This document shows positions 17,853-26,325 of a DNA stretch of 64,000 bases, one piece after another; the first letter of the stretch is position 1; each line of letters starts with the position of its first letter. The notes below the pieces were generated by a model. That model did not search any database. It was not told the origin of the DNA and saw nothing but the letters and a program-made list of their open reading frames with translations. The translations under genes and the position numbers were made by a program. The stretch lies in NCBI RefSeq assembly GCF_002899825.2, contig NZ_PPED02000003.1:124001-188000 (forward strand), written 5' to 3'. Source of the DNA: Chryseobacterium phosphatilyticum. GTDB lineage: Bacteria > Bacteroidota > Bacteroidia > Flavobacteriales > Weeksellaceae.

Positions 17853-19457
17853 TTACCTGTTGTAATAGTGTATTTGCATTTCTTTCGGATACTTTACTTC
17901 ATACGAGAAGTTGATTTTATCAGATCCTCCGGAAACAATATTTTTATTCCACAGGACGCTTCCTGTTTTCTCATCAAAGTTTCCGCCTCCGGTTTCAAGA
18001 GCTTTTACCTGAATCTTGGAGTTTTCGCTGATCGGAAGCTGATCAAGTACTTCCAGTTCAATATTTTCTTTTGTATTGTTTCGGATGCTGATCTGATAAG
18101 ATTCAGTTTCCCATTTATTTGAGTTCATTGCTTTTTGAGAGGTTTTGTCCTCCAGCTTGATTCTTTTTACCGTAATTCTTTCGTCCACCCCAAGAGAGAT
18201 TGGGAATTCATCCTTTACATAATTACTTGTAATGGTTGTTTTTCCGATATAATTATCTTCAAAATAAATATTTGCTTCTCCGGTAATCAGATTCAGATTT
18301 TGCCAGTTTTTTACAAATGCCATCAGGAACACATGATTATTAAGCTTAGGCACTGTATGATATTTATAGGTAGCATCAATTTGTTTTTTATCGAGAACAA
18401 CGTATTGCTCTTTTTCCTGGCTTAGAATCGTTTGGTTATAATTGAGCTCATACATAACGTTCATCTGATTATCGGAAACAGAAGCAATCGGAATCTCACT
18501 TGGTTTTACAGCGATGTCCTCTCTCATTTGGTAAGCATTGACAGCAGCAGTTTCTTTTCTAAGTTTGTAGGAAGCAGCTATTTCTACCTGAGGATTATAA
18601 GCTGCATATTCAGCAACATACAGCGGTGACATGATTGGTCTGTCCTGGTTATAGGATGGTCTGTAAGTCGAAACAAAAAGCTTTACATTTTTCCAGTCTT
18701 GCCCGGTTTTCTGGTAAATTTTTCCTTTATATATCATTTCAATAGGTTTCTTTACGGATTGTGCCCGCAAGTCATACGATGGAACCCATCCGGCATCAGA
18801 AACAATATAACTTACCCCGAGATTCAGGTTTGTTTCATTATCAGCAAGAATTTCCAGTACAAGCTCCTTTCTGTTTGTGTTTTTATGGGTTTGTTCTTCG
18901 GCTGATTGTTTATCAATCTTTGCAATTCCTTCATCCACAACAGTCTTTTGCTCATTTAATAAGAACATCTGGTTATCAATTTCCAGCATTCGTTTTCTAT
19001 AGAACTCTGTAAGCTTGATCAATTGCTCCTGTGGAGTAGATTTATCGTTGGTTGATACTTTTAGATTATCATTGATGATATTTTGTTCTCCGGCGAGATT
19101 CTTAATCTGAATATGTAATAAGCTGGCCTGTCTCTGTAATTTTTTTCTTTCATCATCCAGTTTCTTCTCTTCACCAGATAGCTCATCTGTTTTCAGAAAA
19201 TTACTTTGCGGGGTGATTGAAAGAAGGGTTGTATTTTTTTCAAGATTGATTTTGTAGGTGTTTTCATCCAGGTTGTTGGGTAAATTGACAATTCTTACCG
19301 TATTTCGTCCTTTTTGAAGGCTTACACTGGTATTACCATAAACTTTTGCTCCCTGAAGGAATACGGTAGCCTGCTTTACTTCAATTTCTTTTTTGATTTC
19401 CTGAGCCCTGATCAGGGAAACCGAAAAGGTGATCAATATTAAAAGATAATGTTTCAT
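17853..19457 (-). CDS. Exported DUF4139 protein (mucoidy inhibitor A-like)
   Basis: The 534-residue protein has a signal peptide ending IRAQ, a DUF4140-like N-terminal domain (KQATVFLQGAKVYGNTSVSLQKGRNTVRIVNLP), a long coiled coil (about 90-195) and a DUF4139 beta-rich C-terminus (VSYIVSDAGWVPSYDLRAQSV...YKGKIYQKTGQDWKNVKLFVSTYRP). The family was named for a mucoidy-linked gene, but its mechanism is unknown. It heads a two-gene operon with the VWA protein. A pair of ACTTGGTGAA repeats lies 60-90 bp upstream, followed at 27 bp by a TAATTTTA -7-like box. Confidence 0.88.
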   Translation of the reverse strand: MKHYLLILITFSVSLIRAQEIKKEIEVKQATVFLQGAKVYGNTSVSLQKGRNTVRIVNLPNNLDENTYKINLEKNTTLLSITPQSNFLKTDELSGEEKKLDDERKKLQRQASLLHIQIKNLAGEQNIINDNLKVSTNDKSTPQEQLIKLTEFYRKRMLEIDNQMFLLNEQKTVVDEGIAKIDKQSAEEQTHKNTNRKELVLEILADNETNLNLGVSYIVSDAGWVPSYDLRAQSVKKPIEMIYKGKIYQKTGQDWKNVKLFVSTYRPSYNQDRPIMSPLYVAEYAAYNPQVEIAASYKLRKETAAVNAYQMREDIAVKPSEIPIASVSDNQMNVMYELNYNQTILSQEKEQYVVLDKKQIDATYKYHTVPKLNNHVFLMAFVKNWQNLNLITGEANIYFEDNYIGKTTITSNYVKDEFPISLGVDERITVKRIKLEDKTSQKAMNSNKWETESYQISIRNNTKENIELEVLDQLPISENSKIQVKALETGGGNFDEKTGSVLWNKNIVSGGSDKINFSYEVKYPKEMQIHYYNR

Positions 19458-19481
19458 CGTTTATTATTTTAAATTATGATG

Positions 19482-19489
19482 TAAAATTA
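19482..19489 (-). promoter_or_regulatory. Predicted -7 box (TAATTTTA) of the DUF4139-VWA operon
   Basis: A 7-of-8 match to TAnnTTTG on the minus strand, 25 nt from the ATG. The same box and the same 27-bp gap to the repeat pair occur upstream of the SIMPL gene, which supports both. Confidence 0.45.
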
Positions 19490-19516
19490 TCCCCATTTAT
19501 GCCCCGGATTCGGGAA

Positions 19517-19547
19517 ACTTGGTGAAGTGGTGCTTTGACTTGGTGAG
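19517..19547. promoter_or_regulatory. Predicted LytTR operator A: two ACTTGGTGA repeats, 21-bp period
   Basis: Repeats begin at 19517 and 19538. LytTR regulators (AgrA, AlgR, LytR) bind paired direct repeats about 21 bp apart on one face of the DNA. It lies upstream of the DUF4139-VWA operon. Confidence 0.7.
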
Positions 19548-19563
19548 CTGAAATACAGATCAA

Positions 19564-19592
19564 AAAAACAGTTCCGAAAAGGAACTGTTTTT
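19564..19592 (-). terminator. Rho-independent terminator after the SIMPL gene
   Basis: A 12-bp stem (AAAAACAGTTCC) with GAAAA loop; a T run of seven follows on the minus strand. Confidence 0.8.
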
Positions 19593-19607
19593 AACATTTG
19601 CTATCTT

Positions 19608-20282
19608 TTAGAGGATTTCGTATCTCGTTTTAATACTGTATTTCAGTTTGATATTTTCGATATTGTCAAAGGAATAATCTATCGGAGCATCTGCCACTTC
19701 CATCTGTACATTGCTCATTCTGCCTTTGTAGGCTGCAGGCATGATCATATCGCTTGTATAGTCTTCTATTTCTACAATTTCAATAACATTTCCTGTTTTT
19801 TTGCCCATGCTTTCCAGCAGATAGTCTGCTTTTTCTTTAGCAGCTTTTAAAGCATTGATCTTTACTGCTTTTCTAAAGTCTGCAATTTTGGTACTCTTTA
19901 CCTCAGCAATATTGAGACTGCTTACCCATTTCTGGTTCAGATCTTCAAAAATCTTGCTGATATTGGCTTTTGTTCCGACTGTAAACTGATAGTTTTTGCT
20001 GAATTTTGCGGTTTTAGAATAGATATTCTGGTACATGGATTTGAACTTGATATCTTCGTTCTTCACTCCGGCACTTTTTAAGGTTTCAAATAATTTCTTT
20101 TCATTATCTGCCAGATCATTTTTGTTGTCTGCTTTTATACCGATGCTGAAGATGATTTCATCAGGTTCTACTTCCATTTCAGCAACGCCTGTTACTTCAA
20201 TTCCATTTTTCTTTCCTTCCTGTGCGCTTACAAAGCTTCCCAGGGTTAAGATTCCGATCAATAAAAAATGTTTCAATTTCAT
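19608..20282 (-). CDS. Exported SIMPL-domain (DUF541) protein
   Basis: The 224-residue protein has a signal peptide (LIGILTLGSFVSAQ) and a full SIMPL/DUF541 domain: IEVTGVAEMEVEPDEIIFSIGI at the start, then DIKFKSMYQNIY and KAAKEKADYLLESMGKKTG. Homologues are periplasmic or outer-membrane-associated oligomers (E. coli YggE, mammalian SIMPL) of unclear biochemical role, linked to envelope or oxidative stress. It is monocistronic, with its own terminator and its own repeat pair upstream. Confidence 0.88.
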   Translation of the reverse strand: MKLKHFLLIGILTLGSFVSAQEGKKNGIEVTGVAEMEVEPDEIIFSIGIKADNKNDLADNEKKLFETLKSAGVKNEDIKFKSMYQNIYSKTAKFSKNYQFTVGTKANISKIFEDLNQKWVSSLNIAEVKSTKIADFRKAVKINALKAAKEKADYLLESMGKKTGNVIEIVEIEDYTSDMIMPAAYKGRMSNVQMEVADAPIDYSFDNIENIKLKYSIKTRYEIL

Positions 20283-20314
20283 AATTTCTTGTTTTTAAAT
20301 TTTAAATTCTGAAG

Positions 20315-20322
20315 TAAAATTA
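20315..20322 (-). promoter_or_regulatory. Predicted -7 box (TAATTTTA) of the SIMPL gene
   Basis: Same 7-of-8 box and same 27-bp distance to the repeat pair as in the DUF4139 promoter, 33 nt from the ATG. Confidence 0.45.
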
Positions 20323-20349
20323 GTCAGGTTTTAAACTGAAAAACAGAAG

Positions 20350-20380
20350 ACTTGGTGAAACTGAGTTTTCACTTGGTGAA
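20350..20380. promoter_or_regulatory. Predicted LytTR operator B: two ACTTGGTGAA repeats, 21-bp period
   Basis: Repeats begin at 20350 and 20371, both identical over 10 bp. The site is 68-98 bp upstream of the SIMPL start codon. Confidence 0.7.
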
Positions 20381-20386
20381 TGGTTC

Positions 20387-20414
20387 AAAAAAAGCAACCT
20401 TTAAAAGATTGCTT
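20387..20414 (-). terminator. Rho-independent terminator after the amidohydrolase gene
   Basis: An AAGCAATCTTT / AAAGGTTGCTT stem with one G:U pair on the minus strand, followed by a T run. Confidence 0.65.
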
Positions 20415-20452
20415 GTAAAAATGGAATATGGAATGGTAAAATAAATCTTTGT

Positions 20453-22207
20453 TTAATGGAGAAAGTACACCTTTGATATCTTATCATTTTTGATTTCATA
20501 GATTGCTGTAGCCTCTACTTTTTGACCAGGTCTCATTCCTGAAACACTTTCCTTATCTATGATCGTATTGCTGTTGATGATTCTTTGCTTGATCTCACAA
20601 TGAAGATCCGGTGCTCTTTTGAAAAGATTTTCGTAGGTTTTTCTCATCTCTCCTTTTCCTTTGCTTACCAATGTATTGGGGAAATTGTATATTTCTATAT
20701 CGTCAGCATAGGGCTCCAGGAAGGCTTCTATATTTCTTTCATTATAGCCATTTACCTGTTGCTGTACCAATACCTCAGGCGTTATTTTTAAAATTTTATT
20801 GGGATCCAGAGTTTGCCCATTCTTTATTACGGTGTCTATCCGGGTAAGGTGATTTAAATTCTCAATAGGATCAGCAGTAAGCAGAACAAGGTCTGCCACC
20901 TTTCCGGTTTCGATACTTCCATATTGAGCATCTTTATTAAGAATCTTCGCAGGATTGATCGTCGCTGACTGTAAAATTTGCCAGTTATCCATTCCGCTTG
21001 CTTTCATCGCATTGAGCTCTTCCATAAAAGAAGAAGCATGTTGAGTTCCAATATTTCCGGCGTCTGTACCTGCTGCAATAATAACTCCGCCATCCATTAG
21101 TTTTTTCAGGTTGATTTTTCTGATAGAATCTACCTTGGAAACATAAGCTTTGATCTGAGGAGAGTTGAATCTTGTTTTATATTTCTTTATCCAGGTTGAG
21201 TCGGAAGTGCTTTCCAGATGCTTCAGATCAGAAATGGAACCGACGCTTTTCGGATTGGAGTTTTCCAGTTCATAGGTGTTGTAATGCTTTTTCTGACCAT
21301 AGGTATCATAATAATTTTCTGATACAGTCATGGTAGGACATACAATCACTTTTTTAGACTTCAAAAGTTTAACAAATTCATCGGAAACTACTTCGTCTTC
21401 GATATTATGAACAAGATAATCGGCACCGTTTAAAACTGCTGTTTCCGCAGTAAAACGTTCAGTAGCATGCACGGCTACCTTTAAATTGTTCTTATGAGCT
21501 TCTTCAATGGCAGTTTTAACAACTGGTTCAAGTTTTTTGGCCTCTTCCTGTTTTTTCTGAGCTTCACCCAGTACGATATACCATATTTTAATAAAGTCAG
21601 GTTTATAGGGAAGTTGTTCCTGAATATACTTCTTAGCATCTTCGGTGGTTAATGTGAGCTTGAAGGGCTCGTCTTTACCTAAATTTTTGAAAGCCTCGGG
21701 TTCATATGTTGTAATAAGGGGGCCAGACATATAAACAGATGGCAGGTTTTCTTTCTTTTTCAAAGAATCTCTAAGTTTAAGAAAATTATAGGTTGCCCCC
21801 GGATCAATCACTGAAGTTATCCCTGACCGAAGATAGTATTGAAGAAAATTTTCCATATTCTGGTGACCCCAGTCAATTTCTTGCTGATAAGGAACATGTT
21901 TTTTTAGATTAAGCGCATCAGGTCTGGTGTATAAACCACCACTCTGAAAAAAGTGGATGTGAGCATCTGTCATTCCGGGAATCAAATATTTTCCTTCACC
22001 ATTAATGACTTTTGCATTTTTTGGGATTTTGATCTGTTTACTGGATTTTACAGCTGTAATAGTACCATTGGTGATGATCACCGTTTGAGAAGGAAGCATT
22101 TTTTTATGAATGACATCTGCAACGGTTACATTCTGAATATAGGTTTGTGCCTGCATACTGCTGATGCAGAAAACAATTGCTACAATGATGAGGTGAAATT
22201 TTTTCAT
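20453..22207 (-). CDS. Exported metal-dependent amidohydrolase fused to a C-terminal NTF2/SnoaL-like domain
   Basis: I place the start at the ATG at 22207 (584 residues) because it gives a clean signal peptide (FHLIIVAIVFCISSMQAQ); the frame remains open upstream to 22252. The amidohydrolase core has the metal motif HIH (GMTDAHIHFF), a Lys in KPDFIKIWY, later His residues (VAVHATERF, LVHNIEDE) and the Asp in AAGTDAGNIGTQH, as in the imidazolonepropionase-like group. After about residue 475 a separate domain starts (VLVQQQVNGYNERNIEAFLEPYADDIEIYNFPN), typical of SnoaL/DUF4440 NTF2-like folds. The substrate is unknown. It is divergent from the LytS-type kinase with operator C between them. Confidence 0.85.
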   Translation of the reverse strand: MKKFHLIIVAIVFCISSMQAQTYIQNVTVADVIHKKMLPSQTVIITNGTITAVKSSKQIKIPKNAKVINGEGKYLIPGMTDAHIHFFQSGGLYTRPDALNLKKHVPYQQEIDWGHQNMENFLQYYLRSGITSVIDPGATYNFLKLRDSLKKKENLPSVYMSGPLITTYEPEAFKNLGKDEPFKLTLTTEDAKKYIQEQLPYKPDFIKIWYIVLGEAQKKQEEAKKLEPVVKTAIEEAHKNNLKVAVHATERFTAETAVLNGADYLVHNIEDEVVSDEFVKLLKSKKVIVCPTMTVSENYYDTYGQKKHYNTYELENSNPKSVGSISDLKHLESTSDSTWIKKYKTRFNSPQIKAYVSKVDSIRKINLKKLMDGGVIIAAGTDAGNIGTQHASSFMEELNAMKASGMDNWQILQSATINPAKILNKDAQYGSIETGKVADLVLLTADPIENLNHLTRIDTVIKNGQTLDPNKILKITPEVLVQQQVNGYNERNIEAFLEPYADDIEIYNFPNTLVSKGKGEMRKTYENLFKRAPDLHCEIKQRIINSNTIIDKESVSGMRPGQKVEATAIYEIKNDKISKVYFLH

Positions 22208-22295
22208 GATGTCTATTAGATGTAGTAAAAATACAAATATTATTAAAAGCAATATCCACTTACTTGCTGATGTTTGAATAACCTTATGGTGAGAG

Positions 22296-22326
22296 ACTTG
22301 GTGAAATAAGGTTTTGACTTGGTGAA
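22296..22326. promoter_or_regulatory. Predicted LytTR operator C: two ACTTGGTGAA repeats, 21-bp period
   Basis: Repeats begin at 22296 and 22317 in the region between the divergent amidohydrolase and LytS-type kinase genes. A near-consensus -7 box for the kinase (TTACTTTG, 22355-22362) lies 28 bp beyond it, about the same distance as at operators A and B. Confidence 0.7.
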
Positions 22327-22381
22327 GAATGAAAGAAGATCGGTAAAGTTTTACTTACTTTGCAGTAAAGATCTGAAATCC

Positions 22382-24163
22382 GTGAAATTAGTTTTTAAAA
22401 TAATAATTGTATTGATGTTGGTCAGCACAGCGATCGTGCAGGCACAGGATACGACTCGGGTTACCCAGGCTCTTAAATCTGCTGCAAAATTGAAAAAAGC
22501 AGTCGATAAAAATGATAATAAAGGGGTTGCCGATGCTTATGTAGGAATGGCGAATGATTATTACAATCAGGGAAATTATGCGAAAAGTGAAGAGTTTCTG
22601 ATTAAGGCTAAAAATCTTTACCAGAACCTTAACGATAAAAAGAATCTGGAATCGGTAACCCGAAAATTGGCACAGTCACAGGAAAAACAGAATAAAATCA
22701 CCCCTGCCATTAGTAATTACAGCATGGCAGCACAAATGGGTTATAGCGAAAAAAGCCGTACAGTAAACGCCAATGATGCAGCCAGACTATCTTCTCCGAC
22801 TCCTGAGATGAAGGCAGAAGCTATTCAGAATAATATTAATCTCAGCAAGAAAGAAAATGTACAGGCTGAGGTTGCTGCAGGATACAGCCAGTTGGCAGAT
22901 GTTAATATCCAGCAGAATGATGTTTCTAAGGCGGAAGAAAATCTTAATGCAGCCTACAAGATTTCAAAAAGAGAAGCTCCACAGCAGGCATTGGAAATCA
23001 ATCAGAAGCTGGCGAATCTATATGTAGAAAACAAAAACTTTGATAAAGCCATTGAAGCCAAAAAGAAAGTGCTGAAAGAAGATTTTGTGAAAGAAAACTC
23101 ACAGGAAAAAGTTAATCAGATTCAGGAGCTGGCTGATATTTATATCAAGAAAAATGATCCGGAGGAAGCTGTAAATTTATTGAAAAACGCCTATGGTATT
23201 GCCCTAAACAAAGGTCATACAATGGAAGCTCAAAAAAGTGTAAAAAAACTGGATAGTCTGTACGCTATTTCAGGAAATACTAATGCGTCGGTTCAGTTAT
23301 ACAGAGATTTTTTGGGGAAATTGCCGGATCTCGTATCAAAAGACAGAAGTCTGGTTGATGATAAAATTCTTGCAGATACGGAGGAGAGAATCTCACAGCT
23401 TGAAAAAGAAAAGGGACTTAAGGACGAACTGATCCGTAAGAAAAATGTTTTCAATTATGGACTGATCGGAGCTTTGGTACTTTTGACAGGACTTATTGTT
23501 ATTATTTTCAGAACCTTGAAAAAAGTTCAGATTAAAAATAAAAAAATAGCTCTTCAGTCGCTTCGTCGTGAAATGAATCCGCATTTTATCTTCAATAGTT
23601 TGAATAGTGTCAATCATTTTATTGCCATGAATAATGAGCTGGAAGCCAATCAGTATCTTACTAAATTTTCCAAATTAATGCGTGGGGTGATGGAAAACTC
23701 TACTGAAGATTTTATCCCTTTCCAGCAGGAACTGGATCTGCTTCAAAACTATCTTGCTCTCGAAAAAACACGTTTTGCTGATAAATTCGATTATGAAGTT
23801 GAGGTGGATGAAAGCCTGAATATGCAAAACCTCCGGGTACCCGGAATGCTGATACAGCCTTTCCTTGAAAATGCTGTCTGGCATGGATTACGTTACAGAA
23901 CGGATAAAGGTTTTTTAAAACTTAATTTTGAAAAAGAAGGAACCTTCCTGAAAATTGTTATTGATGATAACGGAATCGGTATTGAGGAAAGTAAGAAACA
24001 GAAAACGGAGCATCAAAAAACAAGAGAAGGCAGAGGAATGAAAAACACCCTGGAAAGAATTCACCTGCTGAATGATTTGTACAAAAAAGAGATCACCTGC
24101 TCTGTGAAGGATAAAGAAAATAACAGTGGAGTTGTGGTCACGATCAAAATGAATCTGGCCTGA
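22382..24163 (+). CDS. LytS-type sensor histidine kinase with TPR sensor region
   Basis: The GTG at 22382 gives a 593-residue protein with a good signal peptide (FKIIIVLMLVSTAIVQAQ); upstream in-frame starts fall before the predicted promoter. TPR-like repeats fill about 25-330 (NYYNQGNYAKSEEFLIKAKNLY and similar). One membrane helix follows (FNYGLIGALVLLTGLIVIIF), then the His_kinase domain with the LytS/YehU phosphoacceptor MNPHFIFNSLNSVNHF and a HATPase domain (LENAVWHGL; DDNGIGIEE; GRGMKNTLERI). Its partner is most likely the LytTR regulator at 25518, two genes downstream. Operator C suggests autoregulation. Confidence 0.9.
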   Translation: MKLVFKIIIVLMLVSTAIVQAQDTTRVTQALKSAAKLKKAVDKNDNKGVADAYVGMANDYYNQGNYAKSEEFLIKAKNLYQNLNDKKNLESVTRKLAQSQEKQNKITPAISNYSMAAQMGYSEKSRTVNANDAARLSSPTPEMKAEAIQNNINLSKKENVQAEVAAGYSQLADVNIQQNDVSKAEENLNAAYKISKREAPQQALEINQKLANLYVENKNFDKAIEAKKKVLKEDFVKENSQEKVNQIQELADIYIKKNDPEEAVNLLKNAYGIALNKGHTMEAQKSVKKLDSLYAISGNTNASVQLYRDFLGKLPDLVSKDRSLVDDKILADTEERISQLEKEKGLKDELIRKKNVFNYGLIGALVLLTGLIVIIFRTLKKVQIKNKKIALQSLRREMNPHFIFNSLNSVNHFIAMNNELEANQYLTKFSKLMRGVMENSTEDFIPFQQELDLLQNYLALEKTRFADKFDYEVEVDESLNMQNLRVPGMLIQPFLENAVWHGLRYRTDKGFLKLNFEKEGTFLKIVIDDNGIGIEESKKQKTEHQKTREGRGMKNTLERIHLLNDLYKKEITCSVKDKENNSGVVVTIKMNLA

Positions 24164-24281
24164 TTCTATAGTTCAGGAACGGAAAATATTGGTCGCTATA
24201 CAGAGACCTTCAACTTATCATTTTAAAACCTGTAACCATTTTGGGAAAATTACTGTCTTATACTTAAAAAGATAACCCAAA

Positions 24282-24983
24282 ATGAATACTTACAATAAAA
24301 CAGCCCGGCTTGCAGGATTTTTTTACCTGATCGTTGTATTAACAGGGATTTTTAGTCTCATGTATGTTCCATCCCGGCTGATTGTGTGGGAGAATCCATC
24401 TCTTACTTTTCAGAATATATCAGCTTCAAAACAATTATTTCGTTTAAGCATTGCTTGCAGTATGCTTTGTTATATTGCATTTACGTTACTTCCTCTTACT
24501 TTGTATCATTTGCTGAAAAACGTTCATGAAAATTATGCAAGGCTGATGGTTATACTTGCCTTGTTAAGTGTTCCCATATCGTTCATTAATCTGCAAAATA
24601 AATTCTCTGTTCTTACGATAATTAAAGCTGCTGACTATTTAAAAATATACAGTACAGAAGAATTGCAGGCGCAGGTTATGGTATTACTGAACAACTACAA
24701 TACAGGTATTTTAATAGCTCAGGTTTTTTGGGGACTCTGGCTTTTTCCTTTTGGATATCTGGTGTATAAATCCAACTTTTTACCTAAGATTTTAGGCTTT
24801 TTTTTAATGTTTGGATGTTTTGGCTACCTCATTAATGTTTTTGGAAGGACGATAACTCCACATTTTTCAGATTATATAATATCAGGTTATATAACACTTC
24901 CTGCGACGGTTGGAGAAATAGGAACTGGACTGTGGATGTTGATGATAGGAGTGAGAAGTCATAAAGTCAACTCAACACATTGA
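24282..24983 (+). CDS. DUF4386-family integral membrane protein
   Basis: The 233-residue protein has about six hydrophobic helices and opens with the family-typical NKTARLAGFFYLIVVLTGIFSLMYVPSRLIV; IAQVFWGLWLFPFGYLVYKS and LPKILGFFLMFGCFGYLI also match the DUF4386 pattern. No function is known for the family. It lies between a sensor kinase and its presumed regulator on the same strand and overlaps nothing essential, so it may be part of that signalling unit. Confidence 0.8.
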   Translation: MNTYNKTARLAGFFYLIVVLTGIFSLMYVPSRLIVWENPSLTFQNISASKQLFRLSIACSMLCYIAFTLLPLTLYHLLKNVHENYARLMVILALLSVPISFINLQNKFSVLTIIKAADYLKIYSTEELQAQVMVLLNNYNTGILIAQVFWGLWLFPFGYLVYKSNFLPKILGFFLMFGCFGYLINVFGRTITPHFSDYIISGYITLPATVGEIGTGLWMLMIGVRSHKVNSTH

Positions 24984-25003
24984 TAATATTTAATTTAATA
25001 ATC

Positions 25004-25423
25004 ATGAATAATTTTTCAAAATTTGAAGATAAGCCGGTTAACACAAGGATCATTCTTGCCGGTCTGTGGGCTTCTGTTACATTATGTTATTTATATGGAG
25101 ACTATTTTGAGTTATATACTCCAGGTAAGACACAAGGACTTATTGATGGGCATAATCTTTTAAATTCTCCTGTAAAGCTGCTGATGGCCTCTGTAGTTCT
25201 TGCGATTCCTGCTGTAATGGTATTTTTATCCCTGATGTTAAAACCGGTACTGAACAGAATTCTGAATATCATTTTCGGAATATTTTTTACTGTTGTTATG
25301 CTATTGATTGGAATTTCTTCCTTTTCGGACTGGTATTTGTTTTATTCTTTCTTTGCTGCTGTAGAATGTGTCATAACCCTATTGATCATAAAGCATGCAT
25401 GGAAATGGAAAAAAATAGACTAA
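25004..25423 (+). CDS. Small four-helix membrane protein of unknown function
   Basis: The ATG at 25004 gives 139 residues. Four hydrophobic helices are evident (VTLCYLYGDYFELY region, LLMASVVLAIPAVMVFLSLML, IIFGIFFTVVMLLIGISS, LFYSFFAAVECVITLLIIKH). The motif WASVTLCYLYGDYFELYTPGKTQG resembles small DUF6326-like proteins, from memory and not verified. It follows the DUF4386 gene by 20 bp and precedes the LytTR regulator, so co-transcription is likely. Confidence 0.7.
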   Translation: MNNFSKFEDKPVNTRIILAGLWASVTLCYLYGDYFELYTPGKTQGLIDGHNLLNSPVKLLMASVVLAIPAVMVFLSLMLKPVLNRILNIIFGIFFTVVMLLIGISSFSDWYLFYSFFAAVECVITLLIIKHAWKWKKID

Positions 25424-25517
25424 GGTGAAGACCCGGTCAATCACACCGATACGATTGTAAGGCTGATGAAATATTGCTAATTTGCATCCACAATCCGCCA
25501 CTTAATACCAAACTCCG

Positions 25518-26252
25518 ATGAAAATAAAAGCAGTCATTGTAGACGACGAAATAATTGCAAGAGAAGTACTGAGAAGTTATCTTACCAAATATTGCCCACA
25601 GATCGAACTTTTAGGTGAAGCAGAAAACATTAAAGAAGCCGTTCCGCTGATTGCAGAAAAACAGCCTCAGCTGGTATTTCTGGATGTGGAAATGCCTTTT
25701 GGGAATGCTTTTGATGTGCTGGAAGCAACCCGTGAGCTTTCTTATGAAACCATCTTTATTACTGCGTTTTCGCAATATTCTTTACAGGCTTTAAATAAGT
25801 CTGCCAGCTATTATATTTTAAAACCCATCGACATCCAGGAATTGATCCTGGCGGTGAATAAAGTGGCTGAAAGTCTTGAAAAGAAAGACGAATTAAACCG
25901 GAATAAAATTTTGCTTGAGAATTTAAAATTAAAACCGGAAAAACAACAACTTATTCTTCCTACTTTACAAGGCTTTGATGTCGTGAAAACTGAAGATATT
26001 GTCCGTCTCCAGGCGGATGGAAACTTTACCCAGGTGTATCTGACCGATGGATCCAAAAAGATGGTGTGTCGTTTTTTAAAACATTTTGATGATTTGCTGG
26101 AAAACCCTTTTGTAAGAGTTCACCGTTCTCATATTATCAATACCACATTTGTAAAATCATATCATAAAAGTGGAACGGTAATGCTTGCTGACGGTACCGA
26201 AATTGAAGTTTCAGGTAGCTTTAAGGATAACTTCCTGAAAGTCTTCTCCTAG
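25518..26252 (+). CDS. LytTR-family response regulator
   Basis: The 244-residue protein has a receiver domain with Asp9/Asp10 and phosphoacceptor Asp56 (LVFLDVEMPFGNAFDVLE), Thr and Lys switch residues (FITAFSQYS, YYILKPID), then a LytTR DNA-binding domain at about 140-244 (VKTEDIVRLQADGNFTQVYLTDGSKKMVCRFLKHFDDLL...FVRVHRSHIINTTFVKS). It pairs with the LytS-type kinase upstream. The 21-bp-spaced ACTTGGTGAA pairs at 19517, 20350 and 22296 fit its expected binding mode; none is found immediately upstream of its own gene. Confidence 0.95.
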   Translation: MKIKAVIVDDEIIAREVLRSYLTKYCPQIELLGEAENIKEAVPLIAEKQPQLVFLDVEMPFGNAFDVLEATRELSYETIFITAFSQYSLQALNKSASYYILKPIDIQELILAVNKVAESLEKKDELNRNKILLENLKLKPEKQQLILPTLQGFDVVKTEDIVRLQADGNFTQVYLTDGSKKMVCRFLKHFDDLLENPFVRVHRSHIINTTFVKSYHKSGTVMLADGTEIEVSGSFKDNFLKVFS

Positions 26253-26283
26253 AATTTATTGTTCCTTAACAGCCTAAAGGCAC

Positions 26284-26291
26284 TATTTTTG
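26284..26291 (+). promoter_or_regulatory. Bacteroidota promoter (TTG, 22-bp spacer, TATTTTTG) for the lipocalin gene
   Basis: Exact -7 box with a TTG at 26259-26261; predicted leader about 30 nt. Confidence 0.5.
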
Positions 26292-26325
26292 ACGTTTTTA
26301 TTCCAAACATTCAAAATCATAAGCT

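Noticed and set aside
25421..25429. A TAAGGTGAA resembling half of the LytTR operator upstream of the regulator gene
   Set aside because: There is no partner repeat 21 bp away, and the match is only partial.
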